Below are positions 1 through 5,238 of a DNA stretch of 5,238 bases, in pieces. Numbering within the stretch: the first letter of the stretch is position 1; each line of letters starts with the position of its first letter. The stretch comes from Bryobacteraceae bacterium (GTDB taxonomy: Bacteria; Acidobacteriota; Terriglobia; Bryobacterales; Bryobacteraceae), in contig JADGHK010000223.1 of the NCBI GenBank assembly GCA_019686145.1, forward strand, positions 1 through 5,238, written 5' to 3'. The notes beneath the pieces are model-generated. The model had not been told where the DNA came from and did not search any database. It saw only the letters and a list, made by a program, of their open reading frames with translations. The position numbers and the translations under genes were made by a program.

Positions 1-1
1 C

Positions 2-1417
2 CATTTCGTGGCGTTGACCGGGAAGCTGCCGGAGGCGGACGTACGGTCGGAAGTGCTGCGGGCTTTCGCGGAGTGGGCCAAGCATGTGCAGATTCGCTTC
101 GTGGAGAGGAATAAGCCTAACTCAGGCCGGGCCGTCGACATCCTCTTTGGCTCTCGCAATCACGGCGATGACTATCCATTCGACGGCATCGGCGGAGTCC
201 TGGCGCATACCTTCTATCCGGCCCCGCCCAATCCTGAATCGATTGCCGGCGACCTGCACTTCGACGCTGACGAAGACTGGAACATCGGCGCCAATGTCGA
301 TCTCTTCACTGTTGCACTGCACGAGATCGGGCATGCGCTTGGCCTCGGGCATGCGGATACACCGGGCAGCGTGATGTACCCCTTCTACCAAGAGGGCGCG
401 GTACTGACGCCGGAAGACATTGCAGCCGTCCAGGATCTGTACGCGGCTCGCGAAGTGGAACCCGGCGACGACGATCCGCGGGAGGATCCCGGCGATGACG
501 AACCGGGAGGGGAACCCGATGATGAGCCGCAGGACGAGCCCGAGCCGATTCAGCTGAGCGTGACGCAGCCTGCAGGCTCCTCCACGACGACGCGCAACTC
601 CTACATTCCGGTGTCCGGCGTTGTCTCCGGAGGATCGGGCATCATTCGCGTCTCATGGGTCAGCGACCGGCTGGGTTCCGGGTTCATCGACGTTCCTCCT
701 GGCACGGGCGTTCGCGAGTGGAGCTTCGACGCCGTACCGCTTCAGCTTGGCGAGAATCGCCTGACAATCACTGCTTTGGATCAAAAAGGCGTGATCGCCT
801 CGCTGATTCTATCCGTGAATCGGGAAGCGAAGGAGACGCCGCCGCCCCCGCCGCAGCAGCCATCGATTCAGATCTATGGATACTCGGGCGGGACGTTCCG
901 TACAGCCGCGGCGACCATCGAGCTGAGGGGTTCCGCTTTCCATCCGGCTGGCATCTCTCGTGTCCGGTGGGAGAATTCGCGAGGAGGGTCCGGGGAAGCT
1001 ACAGGAAAAGCGGAATGGAGCACGGGAGCGATCAGGCTGCAGCCGGGCATAAATGTCCTGACCGTGACCGCCTGGTCTCTGGCCGGAACGTCGGCTTCGC
1101 GATCTCTGTCCGTCGAGTACGCGCCCGGACAGCTCGATACTACCGCGCCGACGCTTATCATCACCTCTCCTGGCGCCACGAACGTGGCTACTTCGGCCGC
1201 TACGATTTCAATCCGCGGGCTGGCGCGGGATGACACCGGTGTGACCGAGGTTTCATGGTCCGTATCGACGGGCGCGACGGGGGTGGCCGAAGGCACAGAC
1301 TTCTGGGGTCCGGTGGAAGTTCCCCTCGTCGTCGGCACGAATGTGATAACGATCCGCGCCTCCGATGCGGCGGGTAACCGTGCCTGGCGTACTTTGCACG
1401 TTACGAGGCGGCGGTAG
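2..1417 (+). CDS. Matrixin-family (M10A) zinc metalloprotease with three C-terminal Ig-like domains, 5'-truncated by the window edge
   Basis: This is a zinc endopeptidase of the matrixin/MMP type, probably secreted (inferred). The reading frame is open to the left edge, so the start, any signal peptide and any prodomain are missing. Residues here count from the in-frame GTG at 8, which falls inside the catalytic fold and is unlikely to be the true start. The catalytic motif HEIGHALGLGH is at residues 105-115, with Glu106 as general base, followed by the Met-turn SVMYP at 121-125. His52 and Asp54 (NHGDDYPFDG), His67 (LAHTF) and His84 (GDLHFDADED) match the structural-zinc ligands of MMPs. An acidic, Pro/Gly-rich linker spans about 149-182. 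Three Ig-like beta-sandwich modules follow (about 182-271, 286-370 and 380-466), each with a recurring G-x-N-x-(I/L)-T pattern near its end; a poly-Pro run at 278-283 separates the first two. The substrate cannot be told. There is no cell-wall or PEP-CTERM-like sorting tail: the protein ends in HVTRRR. Confidence 0.93.
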   Translation, partial: HFVALTGKLPEADVRSEVLRAFAEWAKHVQIRFVERNKPNSGRAVDILFGSRNHGDDYPFDGIGGVLAHTFYPAPPNPESIAGDLHFDADEDWNIGANVDLFTVALHEIGHALGLGHADTPGSVMYPFYQEGAVLTPEDIAAVQDLYAAREVEPGDDDPREDPGDDEPGGEPDDEPQDEPEPIQLSVTQPAGSSTTTRNSYIPVSGVVSGGSGIIRVSWVSDRLGSGFIDVPPGTGVREWSFDAVPLQLGENRLTITALDQKGVIASLILSVNREAKETPPPPPQQPSIQIYGYSGGTFRTAAATIELRGSAFHPAGISRVRWENSRGGSGEATGKAEWSTGAIRLQPGINVLTVTAWSLAGTSASRSLSVEYAPGQLDTTAPTLIITSPGATNVATSAATISIRGLARDDTGVTEVSWSVSTGATGVAEGTDFWGPVEVPLVVGTNVITIRASDAAGNRAWRTLHVTRRR

Positions 1418-1454
1418 GCCTTGATGAGGCTTCTGCGGGGAGGCCTCCCTGCGG

Positions 1455-1492
1455 CCGGGCAGACTTGCTCCACCCGGGTCTGCCCGGTTTTT
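1455..1492 (+). terminator. Rho-independent terminator of the metalloprotease gene
   Basis: CCGGGCAGAC (1455-1464) pairs perfectly with GTCTGCCCGG (1478-1487), giving a 10-bp GC-rich stem with a 13-nt loop, followed at once by TTTTT (1488-1492). It lies 38 bp after the protease stop codon. The T-tract exists only on the plus strand. Read from purA the hairpin lacks a U-tail, although it begins 7 nt after the purA stop and could still protect that mRNA's 3' end. Confidence 0.9.
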
Positions 1493-1493
1493 G

Positions 1494-2798
1494 TTAGCTG
1501 AAGAGCTTCTCGAGTTTGGATCCCGCGCGTACGATTGTCTGACTGCGCTCGGGACCCGTCGAAACGCAGCCTACCTCGACCTGCGAGCGGCTCTCGAGGA
1601 AGTCCACGTATCGCTTGGCTTCGTCTGGCAGGTCTTCATAACGCGTCGTGCCCTTCGTCGGCTTGCGCCAGCCGGGCAGCGTCTCGTATACAGCCTCCAT
1701 CGACTCCATCGCAGCGCGGGTAGCCGGCATTTCATCCGTTTCTACGCCGCCGATCTTGTAGCGCACGCAAACGGGAATGTCGCTGAGCTCGTCGAGAACG
1801 TCGAGCTTGGTGATGATGAGCGAGTCGAAGCCGTTGACAGTTGCCGTGTAGCGCAGCAGGGGAACGTCGAACCAGCCGCAGCGCCTGGGCCGTCCGGTTA
1901 CGGATCCGAACTCGTTGCCAGCCCTCCGGATGGCATCTCCCGCCGCGCCGTGCGCCTCCGAGGGGAAGGGCCCGCCGCCAACTCGGGTAATGTACGCCTT
2001 CGAGACCCCCACGATGCCGTCGATTCGCGTCGGCGGCACCCCGGTGCCTGTGCACGCTCCTCCGGCGGCCGCGCTTGAGGATGTGACGAAAGGATACGTT
2101 CCGTGGTCGATATCGAGCATCGTCCCCTGGGCGCCTTCAAACAGGACTCTCTTTCCGGCCGAGATCGCGTCGTTCAGGAGTCTGGCGGTATCGCAGACCA
2201 TGGGGCGCAGCCGGTCTGCGAGCATCCGGTATTGCTGACAAATGCCCGCGAAGTCGATCTCCGATTCAATGCCGAATGCGCGGGCCAGCGTCTGCTTGTC
2301 CTCTGCAATGTAGCGATACAGCGTACGGAATGTGGGCTCGTCGAGCAATTCAGCGATGCGAATGCCGCGGCGTCCGACCTTATCTTCGTAGCAGGGACCG
2401 ATCCCGCGGGATGTCGTGCCGATCGCTTCTCGATCCTTCCGGTTTTCGGAGATGTTTTCGAGAACCCGGTGAAACGGGAAGATGACATGCGCGCGGTTGC
2501 TGATCGAGAGCTGGCTCTTCACATCGATGCCCATCTTCTCCAGCATGTCCATTTCTTCCACCAGGGCTGCTGGATCGACAACGACGCCATTTCCGATGAC
2601 GGCTCGAACGCCGGGACGTAAGATTCCACTGGGAATCAGCTTGAGGATGAACTTCTTATCCCCAACCTGGACAGTGTGGCCTGCATTATGTCCACCCTGA
2701 TATCTCGCGACAATGTCGAAGCGATCCGAGAAAAGGTCAACGATCTTGCCTTTTCCTTCATCACCCCATTGCGCGCCCAGCACGATCACATTGCTCAT
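1494..2798 (-). CDS. purA: Adenylosuccinate synthase (PurA), complete
   Basis: This cytosolic enzyme converts IMP, aspartate and GTP to adenylosuccinate, GDP and phosphate, the first committed step from IMP to AMP (EC 6.3.4.4). The 434-residue length matches the bacterial family (E. coli about 432). The GTP-binding and catalytic loop QWGDEGKGK is at residues 10-18 with catalytic Asp13. GHNAGHT at 36-42 carries His41, so both residues keep the E. coli numbering. Other family blocks are PSGIL (56-60), GTTSRGIGP (127-135; the family more often has GTTGRGIGP), EGAQGTMLDIDHGTYP (221-236), TGRPRRCGWFD (301-311) and the guanine-binding KLDVLD (331-336). The ATG at 2796-2798 gives the standard N-terminus MSNVIVLGAQWGDEG; only a weak GGAAA-like ribosome site lies about 10 nt upstream. 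The stop is TAA at 1494-1496. The gene appears monocistronic, convergent with the protease and divergent from the beta-propeller gene. Confidence 0.98.
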   Translation of the reverse strand: MSNVIVLGAQWGDEGKGKIVDLFSDRFDIVARYQGGHNAGHTVQVGDKKFILKLIPSGILRPGVRAVIGNGVVVDPAALVEEMDMLEKMGIDVKSQLSISNRAHVIFPFHRVLENISENRKDREAIGTTSRGIGPCYEDKVGRRGIRIAELLDEPTFRTLYRYIAEDKQTLARAFGIESEIDFAGICQQYRMLADRLRPMVCDTARLLNDAISAGKRVLFEGAQGTMLDIDHGTYPFVTSSSAAAGGACTGTGVPPTRIDGIVGVSKAYITRVGGGPFPSEAHGAAGDAIRRAGNEFGSVTGRPRRCGWFDVPLLRYTATVNGFDSLIITKLDVLDELSDIPVCVRYKIGGVETDEMPATRAAMESMEAVYETLPGWRKPTKGTTRYEDLPDEAKRYVDFLESRSQVEVGCVSTGPERSQTIVRAGSKLEKLFS

Positions 2799-2841
2799 GT
2801 CCGACGTTTCCGAAAATCCTTATCTGAGACCAAAACTCTCA

Positions 2842-2847
2842 ATTATA
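2842..2847 (-). promoter_or_regulatory. Candidate -10 box of the purA promoter
   Basis: On the minus strand this reads TATAAT, a perfect sigma-70-type -10 hexamer, 43 bp upstream of the purA ATG. It implies a start site near 2835 and a leader of roughly 35 nt. No good -35 is visible at 16-18 bp (the hexamers there read ATGAGG or TGAGGA), so the promoter may rely on an activator or on the AT-rich sequence around 2866-2880. No PurR-like operator was recognised. Confidence 0.5.
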
Positions 2848-2896
2848 CCGTACTGCTGCGGATTCCTCATAAAACATAAGTCCTCCCCGATGTTCC

Positions 2897-2963
2897 GCCC
2901 GCAGCGTGGTTCCGCGGGCCGGAGAATACGGATAGTCGCGCCGCAGCAGCGTCTCCGCTGCGG
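2897..2963. other. Two GC-rich dyads in the divergent promoter region
   Basis: GCCCGC (2897-2902) pairs with GCGGGC (2914-2919). About 20 bp further on, CCGCAGC (2941-2947) pairs with GCTGCGG (2957-2963), with an alternative register GCAGCG/CGCTGC around a TCTC loop (2946-2961). The two share GCAGCGT near the left arm and CCGC in the right arm, so they may be related. Neither is followed by a T-run. They lie between the purA -10 and the candidate promoters of the beta-propeller gene, so a binding site is possible; chance structure in GC-rich DNA is equally possible. Confidence 0.3.
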
Positions 2964-2976
2964 GACTGTGCGAGTG

Positions 2977-3005
2977 TTGTCAGCCAGAGTTCTGCTGGGT
3001 ATAGC
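2977..3005 (+). promoter_or_regulatory. Candidate sigma-70-type promoter of the beta-propeller gene
   Basis: TTGTCA (2977-2982, 5 of 6 to the -35 consensus) is spaced 17 bp from TATAGC (3000-3005, 4 of 6 to the -10). A start site near 3012 would give a leader of about 26 nt before the ATG at 3038. A competing -10, TATACT at 3025-3030, lies nearer the start codon. Confidence 0.45.
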
Positions 3006-3037
3006 CACGATCATCGCGCGAGCATATACTGTGCCGC

Positions 3038-4375
3038 ATGAAAATGCGAGGGCTGGGAATAAGCTCGCTTCTGCTCTGGGCGCTGCCCGTATCCGGCGCT
3101 GACTGGCCGCAGTGGCGAGGGCCTGGGAGCCAGGGAGTCTCCACGGAAACAGGCCTGCCGGCGCATTGGGGGCCGGAGAAGAATGTCGCTTGGAAAGCGC
3201 TTCTTGCCGGAACGGGAGCTTCTTCGCCCATCGTTGTTGGTGACTTGGTCATCGTGACCTCGCAACTTGGGGCTTATGCGACAGCCAGCGGGAATGATCC
3301 AAGGCTTGCGCGCGACGATCGGTCCTTGGCCCAGCGCGAAAACGCAATCAGCCATGCTGAAAGTCCGGACGGCAAGGTGTATCTGGTTGTCGAGGCGTTC
3401 CGTACCTCCGATGGCAAGCGGGTCTGGCAGTACAGGACGGTGGCGTCCGGCGAGCGCCCCGACGTTCATGAGAAGCACAACCTGGCGACTCCGACTCCGG
3501 TTTCGGACCGGAAGCGCGTCTATGCGTGGTTTGGAAACGGGCAGGTGGTTGCGCTGGACATGAACGGCCGCGAGGTCTGGAAGCGGCGCCTCGACCAGGA
3601 GTACGGTTCGTTCCTGAACCAGTGGGGGCACGGCAGCTCTCCTGCGCTCTATAAGGATCTGCTCATTCTGCTCTGTGATCACCGCCCGGTGTCATACCTG
3701 CTGGCGCTCGACGCTTCGACTGGCAGGCAGCGTTGGAAAGCGGATCGCGGCAGCGGCCGGGTATCGCATAGCACCCCGGTCGTGGTCACCGGACCTCGCG
3801 GGGACGAGCTCATCATTAATTCCAGTGAACGCATCGATGCCTACGATCCTTCGAGCGGGCGCTTGTTATGGTACGCGGGAAGCGAGCGGCAGACGCCGAT
3901 CCCATCGCCGGTTTTTCATGACGGGACCATTTACTTGAGCCGCGGGTACCGGAACAGCGACATACTCGCGCTTCGCCCGGGCGGGCGGGGCGATGTCACG
4001 TCGACGCACTTGCGCTGGCGCATGCCGAGCGGGGGATCCTACGTGCCCTCGATTTTGCAGTACGGAGGCCTGCTCTACATGACGAATGAGGTTGGCGTTG
4101 TGACGTGCGCTGCGGCGGAGACGGGGACTCCTGTCTGGAGAGCAAGGCTCGGCGGCATCTTCTTCGCTTCGCCCGTCGCCGGTGACGGCAAGGTGTACCT
4201 GCTGAGCGAGACCGGGGAGATGTATGTACTGCGCGCCGGACGGAAGGCGGAGGTGCTGGCCAGGAACGATCTCGGTGAGCGGTTCCTGGCTTCGCCAGCG
4301 ATTTCGAACGGGCGCATTTTCTTGCGAGGGGATCGAACGCTATTCGCAATCGGGGACACGCGCGATCGGCCGTGA
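3038..4375 (+). CDS. Secreted PQQ-like (BamB-like) beta-propeller repeat protein
   Basis: This is a 445-residue exported protein of unknown specific role. The N-terminus has basic residues (MKMRG), a hydrophobic core (about 6-17, ISSLLLWALPV) and a likely signal-peptidase site after SGA (about residue 21), so the mature protein begins DWPQWRGPGSQG. That opening is typical of exported PQQ-like propellers that I associate with Planctomycetes and Acidobacteria. Blade-like repeats recur with the pattern SSP-(x)n-G-(x)n-VY, then ALD-x-x-(T/N)G-x-x-x-W: examples start near residues 62, 150, 200, 245, 289, 335, 377 and 418, with ALDMNGREVW at 172-181 and ALDASTGRQRW at 223-233. This suggests a 7-8 bladed propeller. 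No catalytic domain or heme motif is present, so PQQ binding is not implied. No Shine-Dalgarno precedes the ATG at 3038 or the alternative ATG at 3044. It is divergent from purA with no operon partner visible. A scaffold or ligand-binding role outside the cytoplasm is a guess. Confidence 0.9.
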   Translation: MKMRGLGISSLLLWALPVSGADWPQWRGPGSQGVSTETGLPAHWGPEKNVAWKALLAGTGASSPIVVGDLVIVTSQLGAYATASGNDPRLARDDRSLAQRENAISHAESPDGKVYLVVEAFRTSDGKRVWQYRTVASGERPDVHEKHNLATPTPVSDRKRVYAWFGNGQVVALDMNGREVWKRRLDQEYGSFLNQWGHGSSPALYKDLLILLCDHRPVSYLLALDASTGRQRWKADRGSGRVSHSTPVVVTGPRGDELIINSSERIDAYDPSSGRLLWYAGSERQTPIPSPVFHDGTIYLSRGYRNSDILALRPGGRGDVTSTHLRWRMPSGGSYVPSILQYGGLLYMTNEVGVVTCAAAETGTPVWRARLGGIFFASPVAGDGKVYLLSETGEMYVLRAGRKAEVLARNDLGERFLASPAISNGRIFLRGDRTLFAIGDTRDRP

Positions 4376-4441
4376 AGGAGAAGCAGGGCGCGGGGCCGCT
4401 GCCGGCTTTGCAGTGATGCGGATTTGTAGAGCTTCTCGATC

Positions 4442-4540
4442 TCAGGAAAGCAGGTCGACTACCTTGTGGATCAGGAAGCTGATCACGAATGCCACAACTG
4501 CCGCTGCCAACACGGCGATGAGGAGCCGTCTGTCGTTCAA
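4442..4540 (-). CDS. Probable small single-pass membrane protein, 32 aa, TTG start
   Basis: I recognise no family. From TTG at 4538-4540 the frame encodes a polar start (MNDRR), one hydrophobic segment of about 18 residues (roughly residues 6-24, LLIAVLAAAVVAFVISFLI) and a short tail (HKVVDLLS), ending in TGA at 4442-4444. This is a typical single-pass helix, probably with its N-terminus inside. AGGAGG lies at 4552-4557, 11 nt before the TTG, a somewhat long but usable spacing. By my count the share of codons ending in G or C is about 25 of 32 from the TTG onward and about 13 of 27 in the open frame upstream, which supports this start. The frame stays open up to the stop at 4628-4630 (62 codons in all), but offers only a CTG at 4568 as another start, so a decayed longer gene is possible. 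It converges on the beta-propeller gene with a 66-bp gap and no clear terminator. Confidence 0.45.
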   Translation of the reverse strand: MNDRRLLIAVLAAAVVAFVISFLIHKVVDLLS

Positions 4541-4551
4541 GTATGGTCTGT

Positions 4552-4557
4552 CCTCCT
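4552..4557 (-). promoter_or_regulatory. Shine-Dalgarno site deciding the TTG start of the small membrane ORF
   Basis: The minus strand reads AGGAGG, the full anti-16S core, 11 nt upstream of the TTG at 4538-4540. No ATG or GTG in that frame lies within reach, so this site is the main reason for choosing the TTG. Confidence 0.45.
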
Positions 4558-4720
4558 GGTATTTTTCCAGAGGCCGCTGAAGAAGCGTTTCGGCTGGGAA
4601 AACAGTAGCTACCGGAAAGGCAGTTTGTCAGTTCCGTGTTTCGATTGGTCCTGGTGCGTTTTCGCGTGTGGGACCTTCCTCAACAGCGCCCCTGTGTCTT
4701 ACTTCTGTTTACCAGGACGT

Positions 4721-4753
4721 GTTGCAACGGTGGCTTCCGACAACGTTGTCAAC
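4721..4753. repeat. Cluster of GTTG/CAAC palindromes
   Basis: GTTGCAAC (4721-4728) is a perfect 8-bp palindrome. Ten bases later comes GACAACGTTGTC (4739-4750), a perfect 12-bp palindrome, overlapped by GTTGTCAAC at 4745-4753. The half-site GTTG/CAAC thus recurs five times in 33 bp. It could be an operator for a dimeric regulator or a small structured element; chance cannot be excluded. Confidence 0.4.
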
Positions 4754-4800
4754 GCGCCCGTTTCGACTGCTTGGCGATTCACGCCGGTCTTTGAGCGCGC

Positions 4801-4816
4801 GTGCCGCCGCGGGCAC
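4801..4816 (-). other. Hairpin abutting the terminal CRISPR repeat
   Basis: GTGCC (4801-4805) and GGCAC (4812-4816) form a perfect 5-bp stem around the loop GCCGCG. The right arm ends exactly one base before the last repeat begins at 4817. If the array is transcribed leftward, this stem would be the first structure after the final repeat. It lacks a T-run on either side, so it is not a standard intrinsic terminator. Confidence 0.4.
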
Positions 4817-5238
4817 TTCTCAATCCCTTCTTTATCAGGGCTCCGTTCTAACTTTGGCGCGCTGGAGGGCCTTCCGGCGCCACAGCCGTCTCAATCCCTT
4901 CTTTATCAGGGCTCCGTTCTAACACGGCGCTAAGTTATCATGGGCGGACCATTCAGTCTCAATCCCTTCTTTATCAGGGCTCCGTTCTAACGTATTGGGA
5001 GGGACAATATGGAACTCGTGAACCGCCTCAATCCCTTCTTTATCAGGGCTCCGTTCTAACTGCGATGGCCATTGGGCTGCATGGCATCCCGTCTCCGTCT
5101 CAATCCCTTCTTTCTCAGGGCTCCGTTCTAACATCGCGGCAGACAAAGACCTACCCTGCCCCCTCTGGTCTCAATCCCTTCTTTATCAGGGCTCCGTTCT
5201 AACGGCGGCGACAAGATTAAGGTCTACTGCATACACGC
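4817..5238 (-). CRISPR. CRISPR array, six 36-bp repeats, leader-distal end, continuing off the right edge
   Basis: Repeats are at 4817-4852, 4888-4923, 4956-4991, 5025-5060, 5097-5132 and 5168-5203. The plus-strand consensus runs GTCTCAATCCCTTCTTTA then TCAGGGCTCCGTTCTAAC. Spacers are 4853-4887 (35), 4924-4955 (32), 4992-5024 (33), 5061-5096 (36) and 5133-5167 (35); 35 bp of a sixth spacer (5204-5238) reach the edge. Spacers are mutually unrelated by eye. Variants: repeat 1 has T for G at position 1, repeat 4 has C for T at position 2, and repeat 5 has C for A at position 18. Inside each repeat CCCT (positions 9-12) can pair with AGGG (21-24) around an 8-nt loop. On the minus strand the repeat starts GTTAGAAC and ends ATTGAGAC, like the ATTGAAA(C/G)-type 8-nt crRNA handle of many type I and III systems, so leftward transcription is inferred. 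The exact subtype cannot be called, and no cas gene is in the window. Confidence 0.97.

Larger units (their letters stand above)
4558..4816. other. Non-coding stretch between the small ORF and the CRISPR array
   Basis: No ORF here shows a family motif, a good ribosome site or convincing codon bias. Two plus-strand frames run from here into the array and end by translating CRISPR repeats, so they are chance frames. The stretch is not AT-rich and lacks an evident promoter pointing into the array, so it does not look like a CRISPR leader. It contains the palindromes at 4721-4753 and the hairpin at 4801-4816, listed separately. Confidence 0.6.

Noticed and set aside
874..1473. 199-codon minus-strand ORF opposite the protease Ig-like domains
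   Set aside because: It is antisense to a clear coding frame, starts inside the terminator hairpin and has no family signature.
1502..1513. 12-bp direct repeat AGAGCTTCTCGA, also at 4428-4439
   Set aside because: A single 12-bp match is expected by chance in a window this long, and the flanks do not match.
3011..3682. 223-codon minus-strand ORF opposite the beta-propeller gene
   Set aside because: It is an antisense shadow in high-GC DNA. The plus-strand frame has the signal peptide and propeller repeats; this one has no recognisable motif.
4602..4631. Possible minus-strand promoter for the small ORF (CTGACA, 18 bp, TACTGT)
   Set aside because: The -35 is fair, but the -10 matches consensus at only 3 of 6 positions, so it is too weak to annotate.
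4747..4752. Perfect TTGACA -35 hexamer on the minus strand
   Set aside because: No -10-like hexamer occurs 16-18 bp downstream (candidates read CCGTTG, CGTTGC and GTTGCA). The match is part of the GTTG/CAAC palindrome cluster.
4376..4816. Possible CRISPR leader on the left side of the array
   Set aside because: The region is GC-rich, the adjacent repeat is degenerate at its outer base, and the repeat's handle-like end points leftward; all fit the distal end better than a leader.
4466..4933. Plus-strand ORFs (also 4668-4922) ending in SQSLLYQGSV-like sequence
   Set aside because: They run into the CRISPR repeats, have no ribosome site or family motif, and one overlaps the better-supported minus-strand small ORF.
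4919..5146. Minus-strand ORF encoding a repeated LERSP(D/E)KEGIET peptide
   Set aside because: It is the translation of CRISPR repeats and spacers; repeat-spacer units that stay in frame create an apparent repeat protein.

Overview
The window looks like a GC-rich bacterial chromosome (about 60% G+C by eye). An Acidobacteria-like source (Bryobacter/Solibacter type) is my inference. It rests on a secreted PQQ-like beta-propeller protein whose mature end starts DWPQWRGP, a matrixin protease with bacterial Ig-like domains, and high-GC codon use; there is no rRNA or other decisive marker. No insertion sequence, prophage gene or tRNA was seen.

Layout, left to right. Positions 2-1417 (+) hold the 3' part of a matrixin-family zinc metalloprotease with three C-terminal Ig-like domains; its start lies off the left edge. 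A strong intrinsic terminator (1455-1492) closes it. It sits directly against the stop codon of the converging purA gene (1494-2798, -), which encodes adenylosuccinate synthase and appears complete. A 239-bp divergent promoter region (2799-3037) has a perfect TATAAT box facing purA and two candidate promoters facing the next gene. That gene (3038-4375, +) encodes a secreted PQQ-like/BamB-like beta-propeller of unknown role. Convergent with it, at 4442-4540 (-), is a probable very small single-pass membrane protein with a TTG start and an AGGAGG ribosome-binding site. The stretch 4558-4816 has no convincing gene but contains clustered GTTG/CAAC palindromes and a hairpin that ends exactly where the CRISPR array begins.

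From 4817 to the right edge there is a CRISPR array: six 36-bp repeats separated by five complete spacers of 32-36 bp, plus 35 bp of a sixth spacer. The repeat read on the minus strand ends in ATTGAGAC, resembling the crRNA 5' handle of class 1 systems. The array is therefore probably transcribed leftward, with its leader and any cas genes off the right edge and its oldest end inside this window. No cas gene is present here.

The genes do not form one pathway. A housekeeping purine gene is flanked by two exported proteins, next to the trailing end of a CRISPR locus. The items most worth a second look are the array end with its abutting hairpin, and the small membrane ORF.
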